Shown here: one piece after another, positions 35,430-47,018 of the stretch
How positions within the stretch are numbered: the first letter of the stretch is position 1
Layout of the letters: each line of letters opens with the position of its first letter
From: Gonatopus flavifemur
Lineage: Eukaryota; Arthropoda; Insecta; Hymenoptera; Dryinidae
DNA length: 64,000 nt
Assembly (NCBI GenBank): GCA_018340375.1
Contig: JAFFJZ010000001.1
Span: 43,764,001-43,828,000 of the forward strand
Direction of reading: 5' to 3'
Made by a program: the position numbers and the translations under genes
Notes under the pieces: model-generated
What the model saw: the letters and a program-made list of their open reading frames with translations, nothing else
Database searches by the model: none
What the model was told of the DNA's origin: nothing

Positions 35430-37998
35430 TTCATCATCATGAAGTAATCAGTCTTATGACTGGTTTGATGAAATCTTGTAACCATGTCTATTATCCGTTC
35501 CACGCTTAATTTCTACATATCTACGACAACCTTTATCTTGTATAATTTGCTTCATATAATTTAATCTAGGTCTACCTTTGCGAGTTTTACCATCCATTTT
35601 CCCTTCCAATATTGTTTTCAATAAACTATCATGTCTTAATGTGTGTCCCATCAGATTACTTCCTCTTCTCACGACATGTTTCAAAAGCCTCCTTTTTTCA
35701 TTCACCTTCCCGAGTACTTCATTTTTTACTTCCTCTATCCACTTCATTCTGAGCATCCTTCTGTAACGCCACATTTCAAAAGCTTCAAGTCTTCGTTGGT
35801 CCGTTTTTCCAATTGTCCAAGTTCCGCAACCATAAAATGCTGTGCTCCAAATGTAACTTTTCAAGAATTTCTTCCTCACTACTAAGCCAATATTCTTTGA
35901 GCATAGTTACTGTTTCTTTCGGTGGAAAGCCTGTTTCCCTTGTGCTATTCTCGCTCTTATATCTCTTTCGCTTTCAACATTTTCCGTAATTATGCTTCCT
36001 AGATATTTGAATTCTTTCACTTGCTGAATTGTCTTTTCATCTATTTTGATTTTCGTTCTTCTTGATGTTTTCGCTGTTGTACAAATCATGAATATTGTTT
36101 TGCCCTTATTTATATCCATACAATACTTTTCTAGTAATATTGTTTTCATAGTGCTGAGAATATTTTCTAACTCAGCACCACTCGTAGCTAATATAGCTAT
36201 GTCATCCGCAAATCTCAACACGCTTACATTTTCTCCTTGAATCTGTAATTTCACTTGCACTTGCTCCTTCACTTCGTTCATCCCTTCTTCTAAATACAAA
36301 TTGAAAATCAATGGCGATAGTGAGCATCCTTGTCTCACCACTCTTTTGATTTGTGCTCCTCCTTCTTGACCCTCTATTTCTATTATTGCGGTTTGATTCT
36401 TATATAATTCATATATTATTCTCCTATCCTTGTAATTAATTCCTATCTCTTTCAAAATCGTGATTATTTTCTCCCAATCAACATTATCGAATGCCTTTTG
36501 TATATCTATAAAACCTTCATACATAGACTTTTTTAACTCTAGTCTTTTCTCTACTACTGTTCTGAGTGCTGATATTGCTTCTCGCATTTCCCTATTTTTC
36601 CTAAAACCGAACTGATCTTCTGCTAATCTGCTCTCTATTTTATTCTCTATTCTCCTGTATATAATTTTGGTCAGTATTTTCGAGGCATGTGGAATTAAAC
36701 TAATTGTTCTGTAGTTCTCGCATTTGTCTGCTCCTTGTTTTTTCGGAATGGCGACAATTTTATTATTCTAGAAATTTTTCGGTACTTCTCCATTCTCGTA
36801 CATCTCTCTGATCAATTCAAACAATGCGTCACGAGTTCTTTGACTGGAGGCTTTGATAAGGTCCGCACTCATGCCATCTATTCCTGGCGCTTTATTATTT
36901 TTCAATTCTTTTAAAGCCCTGTCGAATTCTGATCTCAAAATTGAATTTCCCAATTCTCCTTCATCGACATCTTCCTCCCTCTCTGAGGATCCTATATTAT
37001 CGTTCCCTTTATACAGATCTTCTGAATGATTATTCCATTGTTCTATTCTTTCCTCCGTTCTTATCAATTGTCTCCCTAGAGAATTTTTAATCTTACTGCT
37101 TCTAGATTCCATTTGTTCAAAAAATCTCTCAAGAATCCTATATGCCTCATCTATTTTCCCTAAACGTAATCTTACTTCTATATCCTGACATTTTTCTTCT
37201 AACTATTGTTCCTTGGCTTTCCTCGATTCTCTTATCATTTCATTTCTCAGTGACTTGTATGTCTGCTGGTCTTCTTCGCCACTCTTATTCTTGTATTTCC
37301 TCCTCTCATTAATCAAATCGAGAATTCCTTCCATTATCCATAGTTCCTTAGGTTCTACTCGATCGTTCTTCAAAATTTCATTTGCACATTTATATTTGTC
37401 CATCTGCTCTCTGTGTCCAAGTCTTTCTCTTGTCGATCCTCCAATTTTTCATCCAACATCACTTCGAATGTCTCCTGTGTTTCTTTTCGTTGAGGATTCT
37501 TCAAATTCCATCTTTTCTGCATTTTCCTTTTCTTCTTCAGAGCTTCGAATTTTAGAGAACATTTCATCAACAACATATTGTGATCACTATCTATATCCGC
37601 ACCTGGATAAGTTTTACAGCTTTTCACTTGATTTATAAATCTTTGTTTTACTAATACGTAATCAATTTGGTATCTCGTTGTATCTCCTGGCATTTTCCAA
37701 GTATGTTGGAATGAGTTGGATAAGTATCTTGGATGATTTCTGAATAATGTGTTGGTAATAACCATTTTATGGCTTCCACAGAATTCGATTAAACGTTGTC
37801 CTCTTTCATTTCTTTTTCCTAACGCAAAATCTCCTATCATGTTGCCCTCTTTTCCTTGCCCTACTACCGCATTCCAGTCGCCTATGATCATCAAACTCTC
37901 TTCTTCCTTTACATATTCTATCACTTCTTCTATTTCATCGTACGTTTTTCCGATATCTTCTCTGAAGGAAGCTCTGAGTACGCACACGTGGGCATGTA
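35430..37998 (-). mobile_element. 5'-truncated RTE-like LINE, about 2.6 kb
   Basis: A non-LTR retrotransposon on the minus strand. Order of parts: end of the apurinic-type endonuclease, linker, reverse transcriptase, C-terminal region with YGCGTWTIGK and GRPRLNYMKQI. The 3' end has a short TGA-repeat tail (near CTTCATGATGATGAAAT), as in RTE-type elements, rather than a long poly(A). The start of the endonuclease is missing, the usual 5' truncation of LINE copies. The clade assignment rests on resemblance only. Confidence 0.9.
35454..37998 (-). pseudogene. LINE endonuclease / reverse transcriptase, decayed
   Basis: The endonuclease part keeps GDWNAVVG, IDYVLV and SDHNMLL. The RT part keeps NNKAPGIDGMSADLIK, FIDIQKAFDNVDW, GCSLSPLIFNLYLE and the catalytic FADD (FADDIAILA). 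The frame changes near 37400; downstream of that it stays constant but is broken by stops at 37203-37205, 36768-36770 (after EVPKNF) and 35907-35909 (after FHRKKQ). RT palm residues are intact, so decay is by scattered point changes. It cannot make a full protein. In an intact element it would nick DNA and copy its RNA at the nick. Confidence 0.9.
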
Positions 37999-38243
37999 TA
38001 CTTGAACTATAACAATGTGAAAAACTGCCAACCTTTCTTTGGCAGTTTTGGAAGTATTTTTTTTTACAATGAATCATGAAACGTTATGGATTTTACAACA
38101 GGAAATTCAGAAGTAAACCACGAAGTCCTATGAATTTCTGCTCATGATTTTTCATGGATACTTTATGAGTATATTCTGATAGGCATTCATGATGAATCAT
38201 AAACAGAAAATCATAGGGCCGCGTGATTTACTTATTAATATGT

Positions 38244-38525
38244 CACTGAAAAGAAAGATTTGTTTGATACATGCTCAACCAACATTTTTTGTTGGCATAA
38301 CTAAAAATTCAGTGACTCCAACCAAAATTTGATTTTATCAACCAAAAAGATCCTCCAAACCACTTTCAGTTCAGGGAAGCAAACATGATTTGGTAAAATG
38401 ATTTATTTAGCACAGCCAAATTTTTGTGACATCCAACAAATTTTTAGTTATACCAACAAAAAATTTTGGTTGGGCACATAATAACAAAATGTTTTAGTAG
38501 GCACAACAAAACAGTTTTCCCAGTG
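38244..38525. mobile_element. Foldback, 282 bp, CACTGAAAAG / CACTGGGAAA ends
   Basis: Left CACTGAAAAGAAAGATTTGT and reverse-complemented right CACTGGGAAAACTGTTTTGT. Inner arms share CAACCAACATTTTTTGTTGG-like and ATAACTAAAAATT sequence. No TA flanks seen. Confidence 0.75.
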
Positions 38526-39113
38526 CTCGTGACAAAATGAATAACGTTTCCGATTAGGAATATTTTAATATGAATTGCTATCACACTTCAACCAGGACTG
38601 TTAAAAACTCCATTTCGATACTAGCTCAGTTCCGCTACCCTAAAAACTGGATTTTCTCCCAAACAGTAATATGTTTCGGCACTGATGTTCTAGTACTGGG
38701 ACGAAGATGAAGCATGAAACTAAGAGTGCTTGAAGAAAGCGCTAGCAGAGTAAACAGAGAGAATATAAAAATTTGGAAACCGTAGTTGGCCGGCTTTCAA
38801 GCGTGTATCAATCGTGATCGAATTTCCAACGCGCAGAAAGTGTGTACAAAACGTTCTGACAAAGTTGGTTCAATTGCGTTTTCAAAAGGTCTATAAAGAA
38901 TAGGCGTTAAAACGAGCTCGGACAAGTACGGAGAAAAAGTCGAATTGAGCGGATGGTGGTGTCTATGTTGATGGTGATTCCGGTTGATATTCATCTCACG
39001 CTTGGTTAATGTTATTCTTCCACCAGGATATCCATTTGATTACTCATAAACCCTATTGATTGACATCAATACCTCTTGGAATCAATTAATCGATTGGTGC
39101 CAATTCGGAAATA
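38526..39113. other. CpG-rich stretch with TATA-like sites, no gene called
   Basis: 38790-38960 has about 14 CpG dinucleotides in 165 bp, far above its neighbours, with TATAAAAA at about 38764 and CTATAAAG at about 38891. It could be a transcription start region of the downstream plus-strand gene, but no start or first exon can be fixed. Confidence 0.2.
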
Positions 39114-39359
39114 CACGGAGAGAAAAGATCATGGAATGATCACCAGGAAAGATAGTAAACTGGTGACAACTACGAATTTCTATACACAGTCGTCAACAGA
39201 GACAAGTAATGGTTCGTACTTTGGTATACTAAAATACAATATAGTATACCAAAATAGAAACCATTACTCGTCTCTGTTAACAACTGTGTACAGAAATTCG
39301 TAGTTGTCACCAGTTTACCATCTTTTCTAGTAATCATTCTATGATCTTCTTCCTCCGTG
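39114..39359. mobile_element. Intact foldback, 246 bp, TTTTGGTATACTA family
   Basis: Left CACGGAGAGAAAAGATCATG and reverse-complemented right CACGGAGGAAGAAGATCATA, preceded by TA. Long arms share AAACTGGTGACAACTACGAA and end at a centre of TTTGGTATACTAAAATACAA. It is the intact relative of the split copy at 14756-17333. Confidence 0.9.
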
Positions 39360-40487
39360 CAGTAATAACTCTGAATATAAACCATGGTTTTTTTTCAACT
39401 ATGGCGAATAGAACCTTGTCAGTGCTGAAAAGAACTATTTTAGCATGACACAAAAAGGTTCCTGAATGTTTGTATACAAGCATAATAATATCATATATCG
39501 TGTTTCAAATCTCCAGTATATGTTTCAATGTGAACCTCATAGAGAAAAGTGCTAGGAGCCATCATCATGATCGAGTCATGTCAATTCGATTTTTAAGTTA
39601 AACTCTGATAATACATCTTGATCGGGACCTGATCACATACTCAACGCAAAAGCCTGATGACAAAACAATGAAGTAGAAATGATCAAGAAATTGTGAGTTA
39701 ACATGATTACGAGCACAGATGGGCAACCTCAATTACTTTTTGTATTTGGGATACTTTTTTTTGTCAAGTATTTCTGAATTTCCATCAAATAGAAATTTTC
39801 AGCGTCAAACCAGGAAGTACTTGATGAGAAAAAGTACAAAAAAGTGATTGGGGCTGCCCAATCACTGATAACGAAAGGAATTAATAAACTGGAAAACCAG
39901 GCAAAGTTGAGTCCGTTTTAAATGCTTCAATTATATCACTCTGCGTCATTTTATCATATGTGAAGAAGTCTATATGTGCAACAAATCTCTCAGGCCCCGA
40001 TAAAGACCTGATCCAACGTACTTGTCGCCGGCTCTGCGAAAAAACTAATATCTTATGTCAGGATTGCGCGTTAGACCTGGTGATATCCTAGTGGATCCTT
40101 CATGAGGAATTACTTCTACTCAAGGCAAATATACGAGAGTCTGGCCAAGTCCAGTTTCCATGATCCTATCAAACTTTGATTCAACTAGCATGAAAGCAAC
40201 TCTACCCTCATGAATGACCGCACAAATTTTTAGCGGGGAATCGATACTATAACAAAAAATTCAATCCAATTACTCATCCTGATTTAATTATATTCCATTC
40301 AACGCGGTGAATGTTATTCCAATCTTCTCACTGTAATTCACGTCAAATTATTGCGCACTTTATTACTGCGCATTGACTGCTTCCAGAGGTACAAATTTTT
40401 CGATCAATTTCTCCGATGCAAGAAGATCTATAAATTGTCATATTATGAATTCCGCGACAATTACCTGACCTGGTTTCTTTCCAACAG
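39360..40487. other. No gene recognised
   Basis: Unassigned, apparently free of the common repeats. It lies upstream of the candidate microexon and could be intron or 5' flank of the gene at 46-54 kb. Confidence 0.35.
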
Positions 40488-40538
40488 AAGAAAGAGATGA
40501 AGCCTAAGAATTCAGTGATGCGAGAGAGCTTCTTTGAG
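40488..40538 (+). CDS. Candidate 51-nt microexon
   Basis: Preceded by a branch-like CCTGAC and a pyrimidine-rich acceptor TTTCTTTCCAACAG (AG at 40486-40487). Followed by TTTGAG then GTAATT (donor GT at 40539). Only one of three frames is open, and in it the exon is exactly 17 codons: KKEMKPKNSVMRESFFE. It would be phase 0 at both ends. It lies 5.8 kb upstream of exon 46313-46851, which needs an upstream phase-1 donor, so at least one more exon would be required to join them. No homology recognised. It may also be chance. Confidence 0.28.
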
Positions 40539-41564
40539 GTAATTCCACCCTGTAAGAACGTACATCAACCAGTCGTGTCAAAAGACACTTCTATTGTGTG
40601 CTGTCGGATCCACTGTTTCTGATAATCGCGAATACGAATGCAATACGAGTATATCCGATGAATGAATTTTTTATACAAATCGAAAATATCAAGTACAAGC
40701 TTCATGTTTGGAAGGATTTCCAAAACATTTCTTACTCCTGTATTCCGTAAAAATGACCATTTTGTCGAAGAAAATATCAAACTGTCACATGTAATTATTG
40801 CTGTTCAATTTTTCATTGTTTCAGTTTTTTGCCAACTCTTTGAGGTACCAATTCATGGAGCATTTAATGTCAAACCACGTCGAACTATTACGCAAAGCTT
40901 TTTTCAGGGAGGTGCAACTTTATTGGAAATGAAAAAATATGATTTTAGTTGATCCAAAGAAATTACAACGCCCACTGCGCCACCTTGCCTGATTTCTGTG
41001 GGAGAACTGAAATGACATTTCTTATTCCCAATAGAGTTGCAGCCCCCTGGCTTTTTTAACGCTCTCACGTCGACATTCAAGAAGTTGAATTATACCAACT
41101 CTAGGCTGCTTAACTTATTCCCAACATTCTCAAGCGCCTATTTCATGAAAGATTCCACGCAGTGATGCCAGAAAGATGAGGGGTAGCGTAGCCTCAACGA
41201 TCTTCGCCCTCGATTCTGGCATCAATGTTTCCACGTCGAGTGTCAACACGGGAAGAAACGAGCCCGACCGGTTCTCTCTTTTCTCCCAATGTTGACATTT
41301 GATGCTGAAGCTTCCTTAAAATAGGCCCTTTATGAACGCCAGGAGAAAGAAACCTAATTCGTAAATGGACCATTGATTAAGATGTATTGAAATAAGATAG
41401 ATATTCATTTTGAACAAAAGTTGATCTTTAGCTTACGGTTTCATTCAGAAAATGCATTGAATAAGGTACCCATGAAAAGGTCCCTGTAGCATTTTCCTAA
41501 TGGAGCATTTGGAAAATGTAGGGGAATGATGCAACACCCGACGCTTCGTGATATTCCAGCTCAA
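40539..41564. other. No gene; small palindromes near 41163-41226
   Basis: TGATGCCAGAAAGATGAGGG mirrors TGATGCCAGAATCGAGGGCG across 41163-41226. GTCGACATTC near 41073 and TCGAGTGTCAAC near 41240 suggest an outer, decayed inverted repeat. Nothing coding was supported. Confidence 0.35.
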
Positions 41565-42698
41565 CCCAGCCAACCATGGATTGGTTCCAATCATTGGTCA
41601 ATTTGATGGATTCCAATCAGGGGGCATAATCTCGAATAGAAAATTTTCAAACGGATTTCAGCGCTGCCATACGGTACTACAGTGAACTATTTTACATGCA
41701 TACACTAACACTAATTCGAAAATCGGTGTGATTTGTTCATTGTTTGTGTTAGTTGTATCTATGGCGGATAATTCACCGTACTACCGTACGGCAGCGCTGG
41801 AATCCGTTTGAGAATGTTGCATTTGAGATTATGCCCCCTGATTCCAATGACATTTCCTAGTAATTGATAAATTATTTGGGGATTATGTAGGATCTTTATG
41901 CGCATGTCCATTCATTTGATAACGATTGATCGTCAATTGATCATTTTTGAAGGGTCAATTGTTGGTCGCTAATGCGGACATAGAAAAGGACAATTATTGA
42001 TCAATCTCGTGGTCCATAGAATTGACCAAAAATTGACCATTTAACATACGTCGATAATCGAAAATCTGGAAATGGAAAACATCACTTATTTGCTATCGGT
42101 AATATGGAAATTTGCATTGATCATGTCATGTTAATAGGATAGAATTATTCATTATGTATTGTTTATTAGAAAAAATGATTGTGGTTTATCGATTCATTCA
42201 TTTCCGTCGTATCAGTGATCGTAACTTACTCGGATTTTATATTATTCGTGGCGTGGTGAAATTGTCGCGATGAATTGAGGTTATCCATAACTTCAATTTC
42301 GGAGCACGGATGCAAATTCCTATTATTATTATCACTGAGTGAACCGATTGAACTCCATTCCAATCATATATTATAATGTTAAATCAAAGGATTCAGTTTC
42401 ACAGTGCCGTCATCACAGTATTGAAATTAAAGAATTAAAAAGAAATGTTCAAAAAATTTGAAAAAAATTCTTCCACACTGAAGTTATCATATTAGTATTT
42501 TAAAGTCATTCAAAGTTTTATAGTATATATCAATCAATAACGAGTTATTGCCCTGCAATTAGGGAATCCAATGGTCCACTGAAATTGATCAATCATTGGT
42601 CGCCAATGCAAACACAAAAATGGACAAATGTTGATCAATCCCACCCAATCTCATTGGGTAATAATTGACCAGTTATTTATTAGCTTTGGTTAGCTGGG
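41565..42698. mobile_element. Possible CCCAGC-ended element with internal direct repeats
   Basis: Left CCCAGCCAACCATGGATTGG and reverse-complemented right CCCAGCTAACCAAAGC. Interior segments with ATTGATCAAT and ATTGGTCGCTAATGC near 41940-42050 recur near 42575-42675. A hAT MITE has inserted at 41618. Boundaries are uncertain. Confidence 0.4.
41618..41840. mobile_element. hAT MITE, 223 bp, exact 8-bp duplication
   Basis: Ends CAGGGGGCATAATCTC on both sides, with arms of about 80 bp sharing CAAACGGAT, CAGCGCTGCC and TACGGTA. The flanking octamer ATTCCAAT is exact (41610-41617, 41841-41848), placing it in the hAT superfamily. It has no coding capacity and interrupts the CCCAGC-ended element. 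Confidence 0.92.
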
Positions 42699-42817
42699 AA
42701 AGTAGCAAGTGCCCGGAATTCCAATTACCCGGAAAGCCATGATTTGTGAATTCGAGAATGATCACTAGAAGTTTCTAACCTTTCTCAAATCGCCAAAAAC
42801 TTCACCGCTCCCGCGTA

Positions 42818-42957
42818 AGGCCGGAGACTCATGCTAGCTGGTGTTGCGCGGGACGCGATTAGGCAAAAGGAGAGGGAGCATGTTTTTTAACAACTCGGAT
42901 CTCATTTTTCTTTTCATGGTGTCGCGCGTGACAGTCGCTAGCATGAGTCTCCAGCCT
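42818..42957. mobile_element. GC-richer foldback, 140 bp
   Basis: Left AGGCCGGAGACTCATGCTAG and reverse-complemented right AGGCTGGAGACTCATGCTAG; arms extend into GCGCGGGACGCG-like sequence. TA precedes the left end and AA follows the right. Its C, G and CpG content stands out from the surroundings. Confidence 0.8.
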
Positions 42958-43576
42958 AAACGACCTTTCAGGGGTATGCTGAAAAAAATACTTCAAAACG
43001 AATCCCGCCGTGTATTCAACATCTAGGAATCCTAGTAATAATCCCATGTGCGTATAGACCAATGACTCAATGATGGAACAAGCCTGGCACAAGACCTGTC
43101 AAGACTTGTCTTGAACAATTTACCGAACTTGGCCCAGGCTTGGGAATGATAAGATCAGGACAAGCTTGGGCCAGTGGTTTTGCCAGCCCCGGTCCAATTC
43201 ATTCACCAAGCATCAACCAATGCTCTATGATCGCAGATATGGATGGAAACGATAATTGATTCATATTTCAGTTCATGACTTTCTTCCTCAGAATACCGTA
43301 CATGAATTATCCTAAAACGATAGAAAAAAATGAGACAAGATTGGGACAAGCTTGTATGATCATTGGGAAATTTGCGTTCTTTGATATTTCAATCAATTTT
43401 GATTCTATTGTTGAATTATGCTCAAACTAAACTAATAAGATCTTACTGGAGTACCATAAAATGAATCTTTTGATGATCTGATCCCGTACGGAATCCAACA
43501 TTGGAATGCCACGAGTCGCCCGAAAAACTGATGGTTTACACCATCAGTTTACACTATAGCGTGTAGGATGATTTAT

Positions 43577-43925
43577 AGCAGGAAGATTGGGCCAGCCCTG
43601 GCTGAATGGTTATCCCCAAGTCTTCAGCCATTGTGAATTCAAAATCCAGTTAATGTTTATGAACATTGTGCCACTCATGTGGGCAATATTGGCACAATTG
43701 TTCTCAACGAATGCTCGATTTTCACACTTGTGCCAAGCTTGTACCGAATGTAGTGATCATTTCAGAAATATTAACAAATGTACCATGACTGACTATCAAT
43801 TGGGAACAACTGGAAAATCATGGAACAATATTGGGCCAATTGTTCTTCACGGAGGTTTGCTTCTGACACATGTGTCAACCTTGGGACAAGCTTGGGTTTT
43901 TTCCAGTCTTGGCAATACCTGCGTG
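43577..43925 (+). repeat. Dispersed repeat R3, copy 1, about 350 bp
   Basis: Collinear with 55702-55995. Shared blocks include AGCCATTGTGAATTCAAAAT, ATATTGGCACAATTGTT, ACGAATGCTCGATTTT, ACCATGACTGACTATC and GACACATGTGTCAACCTTGG. The second copy lacks two internal segments. The open frames on it are by-products. Confidence 0.85.
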
Positions 43926-43991
43926 GAATACTTAGTTACAGCCAGCGTTGCCAACGAATCCTACTAGATGATGGTGATTGGTTAGTTCTCA

Positions 43992-44233
43992 CACTGAGGG
44001 AGAAAAGTCATTGAGGCAAGCAAATATTTCATCCAATGGTATCTATAAAATTTGTCTTTGATCCGATCAAATATTATTCCAACGAATGAAATGGTTCTTC
44101 ACTGCATGAAGTGTTTCATCAACTGGAACACGATTCCATCCATTAAAGTAGAATTTCATTGATCTGAAGAAATATTTTATAGATACCATTGTATGCAATA
44201 TTTTTTTGTCTTATCGAACTTTTTCCCTCAGTG
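43992..44233. mobile_element. Foldback, 242 bp, CACTGAGGGAAAA family, copy 2
   Basis: Left CACTGAGGGAGAAAAGTCAT; reverse-complemented right CACTGAGGGAAAAAGTTCGA. Same length and order of blocks as 24938-25179. The right side is followed by TA, the left preceded by CA. Confidence 0.87.
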
Positions 44234-44310
44234 TACAGAGCCACCCAATCTCATTTTCGTCTCCATATGAATTGACCAATCACCGCAAACTGGTAGAATT
44301 TTGTTGGTTA

Positions 44311-44402
44311 CAGCCAAACAAAAAAATCGACGCCTAGTGAGTTCTGGAGCACCACAAATATTATTACTAGAAATCTATTGTTTTTGCGGATGTTAAACGC
44401 AT
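44311..44402 (+). repeat. Dispersed repeat R1, copy 2
   Basis: CAGCCAAACAAAAAAATCGA, AATATTATTACTAGAAA and ATTGTTTTTGCGGATGTT match the copies at 1064 and 45081. Confidence 0.65.
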
Positions 44403-44425
44403 GGCCGGTCCATAGAAGGCCAGTC

Positions 44426-44717
44426 CAGGGGTATGACACTTACCCTCAAAACGTGTACAAACTTTAAAAACAAAAATCCGATCTCCTCTGTGCCCCTCAT
44501 CTCTATAACTGACTAGGTGGCGACACTTGCGTTTGGCATAATATGAAATCTGCGAAATTTCATCACCCAAAACATTTGAATTCCCTCGGTTTATGAGGCG
44601 TATGACAAATGCAAGTGTCGCCACCTAGCAGAACGGGAGTGAGTGGTGGTGCGGGGGGATCGGATAAACCCTGAACATAGCTTATACATAGCAAATATAT
44701 GAAGTGTCATACCCCTG
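44426..44717. mobile_element. hAT MITE, 292 bp, exact 8-bp duplication
   Basis: Ends CAGGGGTATGACACTT on both sides; flanking octamer GGCCAGTC exact (44418-44425, 44718-44725). A second internal palindrome has arms CTAGGTGGCGACACTTGC. No coding capacity. The ends and duplication are those of hAT elements. Confidence 0.92.
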
Positions 44718-45080
44718 GGCCAGTCTCATCTCAAGCCAACACTGAAAACCCAATTTCTGAAAACTTGAAAAAAATTTCTCTGCCCTCATTCTGATGAATC
44801 TTGTTTCCGGTGGAAATATTCATTCTTTTGGATGGAACAATTTCTCATCGAATTGAAATCACATTCTTCAAATTCAAAGAGGAATACATTCCTGTTTCAA
44901 ATTAAGAAGTTTTCGTTCCAATTTGATGAAAACTTTTCCCATTTAACTGAATTTATTTCAATCGCAAAAAAGATTTATTAGAATGAGAGCAAAGGAAAGT
45001 TTCTTCCAGTCTGAGAAGTTGGGTTCTCAGTGAAGTAACTGCAAAAAAAACAGAAGAATTCTAGTTCTCATCTTTTGCGA

Positions 45081-45195
45081 CAGCCAAACAAAAATATTGA
45101 TGCCTAGTTGATTCTAGGACACCTTAAATCACCTTGAATATTATCACTAGACGTTCATTGTTTTCACAGACGTTGAACATCCACGGCGGAACTTT
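45081..45195 (+). repeat. Dispersed repeat R1, copy 3
   Basis: CAGCCAAACAAAAATATTGA, GAATATTATCACTAGACG and CATTGTTTTCACAGACGTTG follow the order of the other two copies, with a short internal insertion. Confidence 0.6.
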
Positions 45196-46312
45196 TCAAT
45201 TTAATTCTAACATAATTTGGAAACAATAAGCGCACAGAAATTTCTGAAAAACTATATAAAAAAGAACATCTGCATTATTTTTATCATCGATTTCTTGTAT
45301 TCATCTCGTTCTTCCCATACTACCCTATACGATCTTCTCTCAAAAAAAGATTTGTTTTGTATTCATAAAGGGTGTTTTCCAAAATTCTTCGTCTTACTGT
45401 GTTTATTCGTTCATACGCGAAAAATATCGAGGGAAGTATATCATGATCAAACCGTCATCATGTCATAAACTTCACGTGTATATGACATTTGATTATGTAA
45501 TATAGATCGTACACACACAATGAAAGAAAATTGTATCCTCAATGACTAAATTGTATCTCATTCAACGAATAGAACCAAAGAGTTGGATCCAACAACAGTG
45601 ATTGCATAAACGTTCTGGTTGTTGAAAAAAAATAAGAAGAGTCAAAGGCAAGATCGTAAGGATAAATCCAAGGTGTTTTGAAACTTCAAATTCCTAATCC
45701 ACAATAGTGTTGGTCATATCACTCGTAAATAATGAGATAACCACAAAAGATTGCAAGCACATGACAAGTGAGATCATTACTTTCAGATAAATCGGATACA
45801 TGTACGGAAGACGGTATGACTCGAGGCAAGAACCGAATTGTGTCAAACGATAGTGATGATGCGTTATATGCAACCAGTTCAATTGCTACCATCTGCAGCA
45901 AAAAATCGACAACAGATGGTTAGTTATTGTTTTTTTTTTCAGGTTAAACTTTTGCATCCTTGGAATAGAATAGAATAGATTGGATAGAATTATTTTTTTG
46001 TATTCAAAGCACAGTTGGGGAACTCGAATGGATTCTTTTAAACTTTGTCTTGAGCTTGCACAATTGAAGTATATATATATATATCAGAGGTCAGAGTTTT
46101 GTATCGGATTTGACATAACTTCAACGACATTTTTATATTTGATGCTGACCAAGGTATTTGTGTATTTCTTGACTCTGCAATTCGAAAAACACAATCAATG
46201 TCATCTCTAAAATCCTTCATCGACATTTGTACACTGTGCTAAATACATATTCGATTCTGTTCAGTCTATACAGAAGACATTTACCGATCTTTTCTTTTTC
46301 TTTGTACAAAAG
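45196..46312. other. No exon identified upstream of the host gene
   Basis: Short frames only. A pyrimidine tract ends in CAG at about 45942, but all frames after it close quickly. The segment ends in the acceptor of the exon at 46313. Confidence 0.4.
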
Positions 46313-46851
46313 ATGATGAGTACGAGACATCCAGCGAGACCGTGCACCCACCTTCTTTCTATGACTGCGGGAACAGAAACAAATATAACGATCATGTCCA
46401 TTTGAAAAAACTTCCTTCGACATCGAGTCAATTCTCCGCCCGGAAAGTGGGAGCAAAAAAATCGGTAACGTCAGTGAAAAGTGAATCAGTTCATAGAAAA
46501 CGATCCAACCGTTGCGGCATGATTGATGACGTGAGGAGGATGGGGGCTAAATTGTTCTCACGTGTAAACGACGCTCATGAGATCGTAACAATTCATAATA
46601 TTCTTGAAAAATCGGAGTCGTTACCCACAATCAAAACACCCAGATCATCGATTAGAAAGAACGAAGACTTGTCGAGACCGAAGCGAATCTTCATGTCCGA
46701 ATCCGCGCATGCTTGCCAAAAAAAAACCAAAATAATAGTCGCACGTATGGATTCTTCATCGGAGACGAGTGTCTACAAGACGGAATTGTCAAGGACAGAA
46801 TCCAAGTCGTTCGAGGCGAAGAAATCTCAATCAAGAATAATAGTACAAGAG
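46313..46851 (+). CDS. Internal exon of an unrecognised host gene
   Basis: The acceptor CTTTTTCTTTGTACAAAAG (AG at 46311-46312) opens an exon read as codons ending ..AT, GAT, GAG, TAC. The preceding exon must therefore supply one base (phase 1). It encodes about 180 residues: an acidic start (DDEYETSSETVHPPSF), then a basic, serine-rich stretch with many K/R (KVGAKKSVTSVKSE, SIRKNEDLSRPKRIF), no known domain. The donor CAAGAG then GTGATT (GT at 46852) leaves phase 0, which fits the acceptor at 51551. Reading on without splicing gives a stop at 46873-46875. The first in-frame ATG is near 46519, so without an upstream exon the protein would start there. No homologue recognised. Confidence 0.6.
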
Positions 46852-46875
46852 GTGATTGATTCAAGTTGGATATAA

Positions 46876-47018
46876 GTTGAAGAACAAAGGTTCATTTTAT
46901 TGAGATTTTTCTCCGAGTTGGGATGGATTTTATGTAACTCCGTATACATTAACATCAAATTCATTGAGCAGTAAAGCTCATCCTGGATACAGGAATTATT
47001 TATTTATTACGTTCAGTA
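46876..47018. other. Start of the 4.7 kb intron
   Basis: Intron 46852-51550 of the host gene model. It holds three foldbacks (47019, 47597, 49191) and otherwise AT-rich sequence without recognised exons. Confidence 0.4.

Noticed and set aside
35578..37638. Several plus-strand frames in the 35.5-38 kb interval
   Set aside because: They are antisense shadows of the LINE on the minus strand.
43587..43967. 126-codon plus frame, with a related frame at 55703-55993
   Set aside because: Both lie on dispersed repeat R3, and the second copy carries internal deletions; no protein family recognised.
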